Origin: Puffinus mauretanicus
Lineage: Eukaryota > Chordata > Aves > Procellariiformes > Procellariidae
Direction of reading: 5' to 3'
DNA: 64,000 nucleotides
Assembly: GCA_023333565.1 (NCBI GenBank)
Contig: JAJKFH010000374.1
Coordinates: 1,054,001-1,118,000 of the forward strand
Made by a program: the position numbers and the translations under genes
The notes under the pieces: model-generated
The model's database searches: none
Told to the model about the DNA's origin: nothing
Seen by the model: only the letters and a program-made list of their open reading frames with translations
In this document: piece by piece, positions 60,682-64,000 of the stretch
Layout of the letters: every line of letters begins with the position of its first letter
How positions within the stretch are numbered: the stretch's first letter is position 1

Positions 60682-63600
60682 CTGAAAAACAGAAGCAACC
60701 ACAGCAGGCGTCAGGAGTCGAGTCAAACAGGATCAAAGAGGTTTGTGCAGTTATTATTATGACCCTTCTGTAAGGTGGCAATGAAAAGGTAATTTTTGTG
60801 GTCCTAACAGCTACACTGTTTGAAGAGCATGCGAGTTGTCAACATGCAGCAAATGAAATAGTGCAGGTGGAGATCTGCACAGTGTGTTCATTTCTCACAC
60901 TCCGGGCTCCAGGTGCAGCTGCAGGGACAAAAGCATGAAGTGCTCCATCTTGGGACAAGTATGCAGATGGCATTTCATTGTGCAATCAATTGTCAAATGC
61001 TCATCTTTTAGAGACGGAGTAGCGCCCATTGTTAATGAGTATGCCTACGTGCAGTATGTTGTCTTTTCTTTGCCCCAACTAAAATGCAGCTCCTGGAAGC
61101 ACTCCAGTACTATGGCTTTTCTTGGGTGCGAAGTCTGGATATCCTGTGATTTGGGGAGAAAGAAAGACAGAAAGAAACCTCCAGAGCTTTAAATGTACTT
61201 TAGCTGTTCTGAAGTGCTGAGGAATTTGTCATGAACAGTCAGGTTAGAAGAGTGCCATTAAATCACAGCCAATCTCAAGACAAGAAGCTTTTTACTGAGA
61301 CTAACAAAAAATAATGAAAGCAGCACCGTGCAGCAGAGGACCATAGTTGTCAACCAGCAGTGCTATATTAAACTTCTTATAAGAACGCAAAACCTTTCTT
61401 TGCTAACAAAAGTCCTGAACTCTCCAGCAATTGTTACTCAAAGCCAAGTTCTCTCCTAAAAATAAAGTGTCTTTCATTTCTGCTCACTTTTTCTTTTCAC
61501 CTTAAAGTTGCTTTCTCATAGCAAGTAACCTTAGTCTAAACTTTTCTTACTTTGAGCTGAGGACATGCACGTGTTTTGCTGTCAGCTTCCTTCTGATGAA
61601 TTTCTGGGTAGATGTATTAGAAGCCAGCCTCAGAGATTTCCAAGCACAGACATTTCACAGGTACCAGGATAAGAACCATCATAGCAAGAAACACTGAATA
61701 CTCAACAGTGTTTTATTGAGTCTTAAAAGACTGGTGACAGGCTAAACTTTACATGGTCCAGACTGAGGTTCACATTCAGCTCTCCCTTCTAGAAAGCTTT
61801 TTTTTTTAAAAAAAACAACAAACAGCCCCATCCTTCACATCTATCGACCGTATCTCATTGTTTGGACACTGCCCTTCTGTGGAACCAACAGCAAAGGATT
61901 GAAAAAGGGGAAAAGAGTGAAATACAGAAGAGCATTCAGAGGCATATATTGTTTCTCATGTGGGAAACACAGACCACATATTCCTCCAGAGGACAGCAAC
62001 CCTGGGGGTTTAGTACCCCCAAGATAGTGCTGTGGTGGTTTAGGTTCCATGCAAAATGCGTGTTGATGGTATGATGACGTAGTGTCATGGGATTTAAAAT
62101 ACCCCTAGGGCTCCTCTGCAAGTATGCAGGGTGTGGGGAGGTCAGATGGAAACAAGACTTCTTCCCCTCCCAGGATCCGTCTCCTTGCTGAGCTGATTCG
62201 GGACAGTTCTGTTTACTGCAGGTCCTGCACGTGCAGGGAGTTGGGGATGTCTCAGCTTTCTGGAAATTCCTGCACATTTTTGTCATGTTTATCTAAGGAA
62301 ACCACTCACCAACCATTCACCATCTCTGCCCCCTCTCTCACCTGATAACGGGGTGCAGCACAGTGTTCCTACCCCACAGTCCACAGCCCGTACTCATTTT
62401 CCCCTCAGTCGTGTCACAATTGTGGCATAATTTTTGTTGGTCCAAACCCAGACCTCTGGGACTTTTATAGATCTCTAGGAGCTTGCTTGAGTAAAATTTG
62501 GGTAAGATTTCAGGATTTAGCCTGATCTGAATAGTGCTTGTTCCATTCCTTTCTGCTGTTCACAGAAAGTGAAATGTTAGTCATGGTGGTTTGCTTACCG
62601 ACATGGATATTAAAGGAGAATAATAATAATATATAGAAAAGCTGCACCCATCCAAGAGAGAAGAGAGCAAACTGCTAAAAAACCCAGTTACACGTGAAGA
62701 GAGAATGCATAACTGACAAACTGCAAACAAGTAACACGTGGCAGTACCAGCAAAGAGCTCATTTCTGTAGGACCCTGCCAGAGTGAACAGGTTTTTCCTA
62801 AGAGGCAAATACGGAGACACAAACAGACCTAAGCTGTGACATGGGAGGCTCCAGTCCCCGTATTTATTATTAGATCATCCCCTTTATGCAATAAATTTTT
62901 ATGCCTGGATTTTCTTTGGCATGGATGATGACAAAAATGAGACAATCGGAGGAAAAAAAAATCAAACACTGGAACTGAGACATTCTGTGGGTGATTGCAA
63001 CACTTCAGAAAAAAAAATCATAATTAAAACATCAAAGGCAGATTCAGCAACCCTTTCTTACAAGCCTTGCTGTGTTTTTTCCTGACCCTGGTGACTCACA
63101 ACCTTTAGTGTCCTTTGTTTCCCTTTTCTGTGGGACGTTGTAACTGGTTTTGTTCCACTCTACAAATTCTGCTTTCCAGCACATGGAGTGTTAGTTAACT
63201 CTTAACCCTTGGGAGATAAAAAGAGTATGTTGTTGGAATAAGGGAAGCAATCATTTCTCTAGTCTTATCTTGTTTAATATGAAAGGAAGCAGCACCCTTT
63301 GGGTGAGAAAGTTCATGTGAGGAAAAGCACTGCTCAAAATACAGTCATACTTCAGAAAAAAAATTACACCCCCCCTTTCTTTTTAAAAGAGAAATGAGTT
63401 AAAACACCTCAAGTCTTAAACCTTTCCTTTCTTTTTTTTTTAATTTTTCTTGGTTAGGACAGTAAAAAAAGAGAATAGCACCTTTGATTCCAGACTGTAA
63501 TGTTGGATTTGGGCTTTAATCCCAATAAACAGTTTTAAACCTGAAGGTGCAAATAATTCCAGATTCTGCCTCATTGGTTCACCTTATTTAATTGCAATTT

Positions 63601-64000
63601 TTTTTTTTTTTTTAAAGGCAATATCTTAGCAGCCAATTTTGTGCACAGGAGAATAATGTGACATCTACAAAATGAAACTGGCTGTATTACACAGATTACC
63701 TGCTTAAAAAGCCACTCCAAAGAATTTCCTGTCATACATAGCGTTATTCCACATCACTTACAAGACAACCACCTTACCTAATGAAAGGATTTCACTCCTT
63801 TCCAAATGCTTTCATTTTTTCTACAAAATGAGGCAGTATTTTTCTGCACATTCCTGTTTAACTGTGAGAAGTTTTAAGAAACTTTCTTTACACTATGTTT
63901 TTCTGCGTAGGAGTTAAACCACTTTATATTAGAATTATTCAGGTAGTACAAACCTAACCCTAATGCAGATCCTTTTCAAGGAGTAAAACAGTGTTTATAG
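60682..64000 (-). other. KBTBD12 intron (3' portion)
   Basis: DNA upstream (on minus) of the last coding exon. No kelch-like frame flanked by splice sites is visible. It contains a 16-T tract (63598-63613) and other low-complexity T/A runs. Presumed intronic. Confidence 0.6.
63598..63613. repeat. Poly-T tract (16 T)
   Basis: Uninterrupted run of 16 T, simple low-complexity sequence. Confidence 0.9.

Noticed and set aside
60682..64000. Additional KBTBD12 exons
   Set aside because: None of the minus-strand frames has kelch or BTB features with proper splice sites.

Overview
The window is vertebrate nuclear DNA, most likely from a bird or another sauropsid. It has intron-split genes with canonical GT-AG junctions, a CpG-island promoter, AATAAA polyadenylation signals, little repeat content and a few old, degraded SINE-like fragments. 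Species cannot be fixed from the sequence. Three genes are supported, and their order and orientation match what I recall of the human 3q21.3 neighbourhood (KBTBD12 - SEC61A1 - RUVBL1): the C-terminal exons of RUVBL1 (+, 2187-6027), a complete SEC61A1 (-, 42126-31752) and the final coding exon of KBTBD12 (-, 60681-60512). I see no bacterial, phage, CRISPR or intact mobile-element content.

Layout. 1-6027 is the 3' part of RUVBL1, an AAA+ ATPase: three exons encode about the last 118 residues, ending in a polyadenylation signal at 6438. One intron carries a 93 percent identical 177-bp inverted repeat pair; the next has a CpG-rich, conserved-element-like block. From about 6.5 to 29.5 kb lies an intergenic interval with no gene I can support. 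It is not featureless: GC/CpG-rich blocks occur near 11.4-12.7, 15.9-17.3 and 20.2-20.95 kb. Between and around them are non-repetitive blocks dense in developmental transcription-factor words: PBX/HOX-like and MEIS-like at 16.8-18.6 kb, paired POU octamers at 21.9 kb, and others at 13.6-14.6, 24.6 and 26.9-27.5 kb. These look like conserved regulatory DNA, but conservation could not be computed here.

29.58-42.5 kb is SEC61A1 on the minus strand: 12 coding exons that sum exactly to 476 codons plus stop, two possible polyadenylation signals, and a CpG-island promoter with ZNF143-, YY1-, NRF1- and CCAAT-like motifs. 42.5-59.6 kb is AT-rich intergenic DNA with a few old repeats and several candidate conserved elements. 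59.65-64 kb holds the 3' end of KBTBD12 (3' UTR, last coding exon and part of the preceding intron).

The three genes do not form a pathway. RUVBL1 acts in chromatin remodelling and R2TP assembly, SEC61A1 is the ER protein-conducting channel, and KBTBD12 is a BTB-kelch protein. RUVBL1 and SEC61A1 are convergent; SEC61A1 and KBTBD12 are in tandem. The most unusual aspect is the large, regulatory-looking interval between two convergent housekeeping genes. I did not find evidence of a new coding system.
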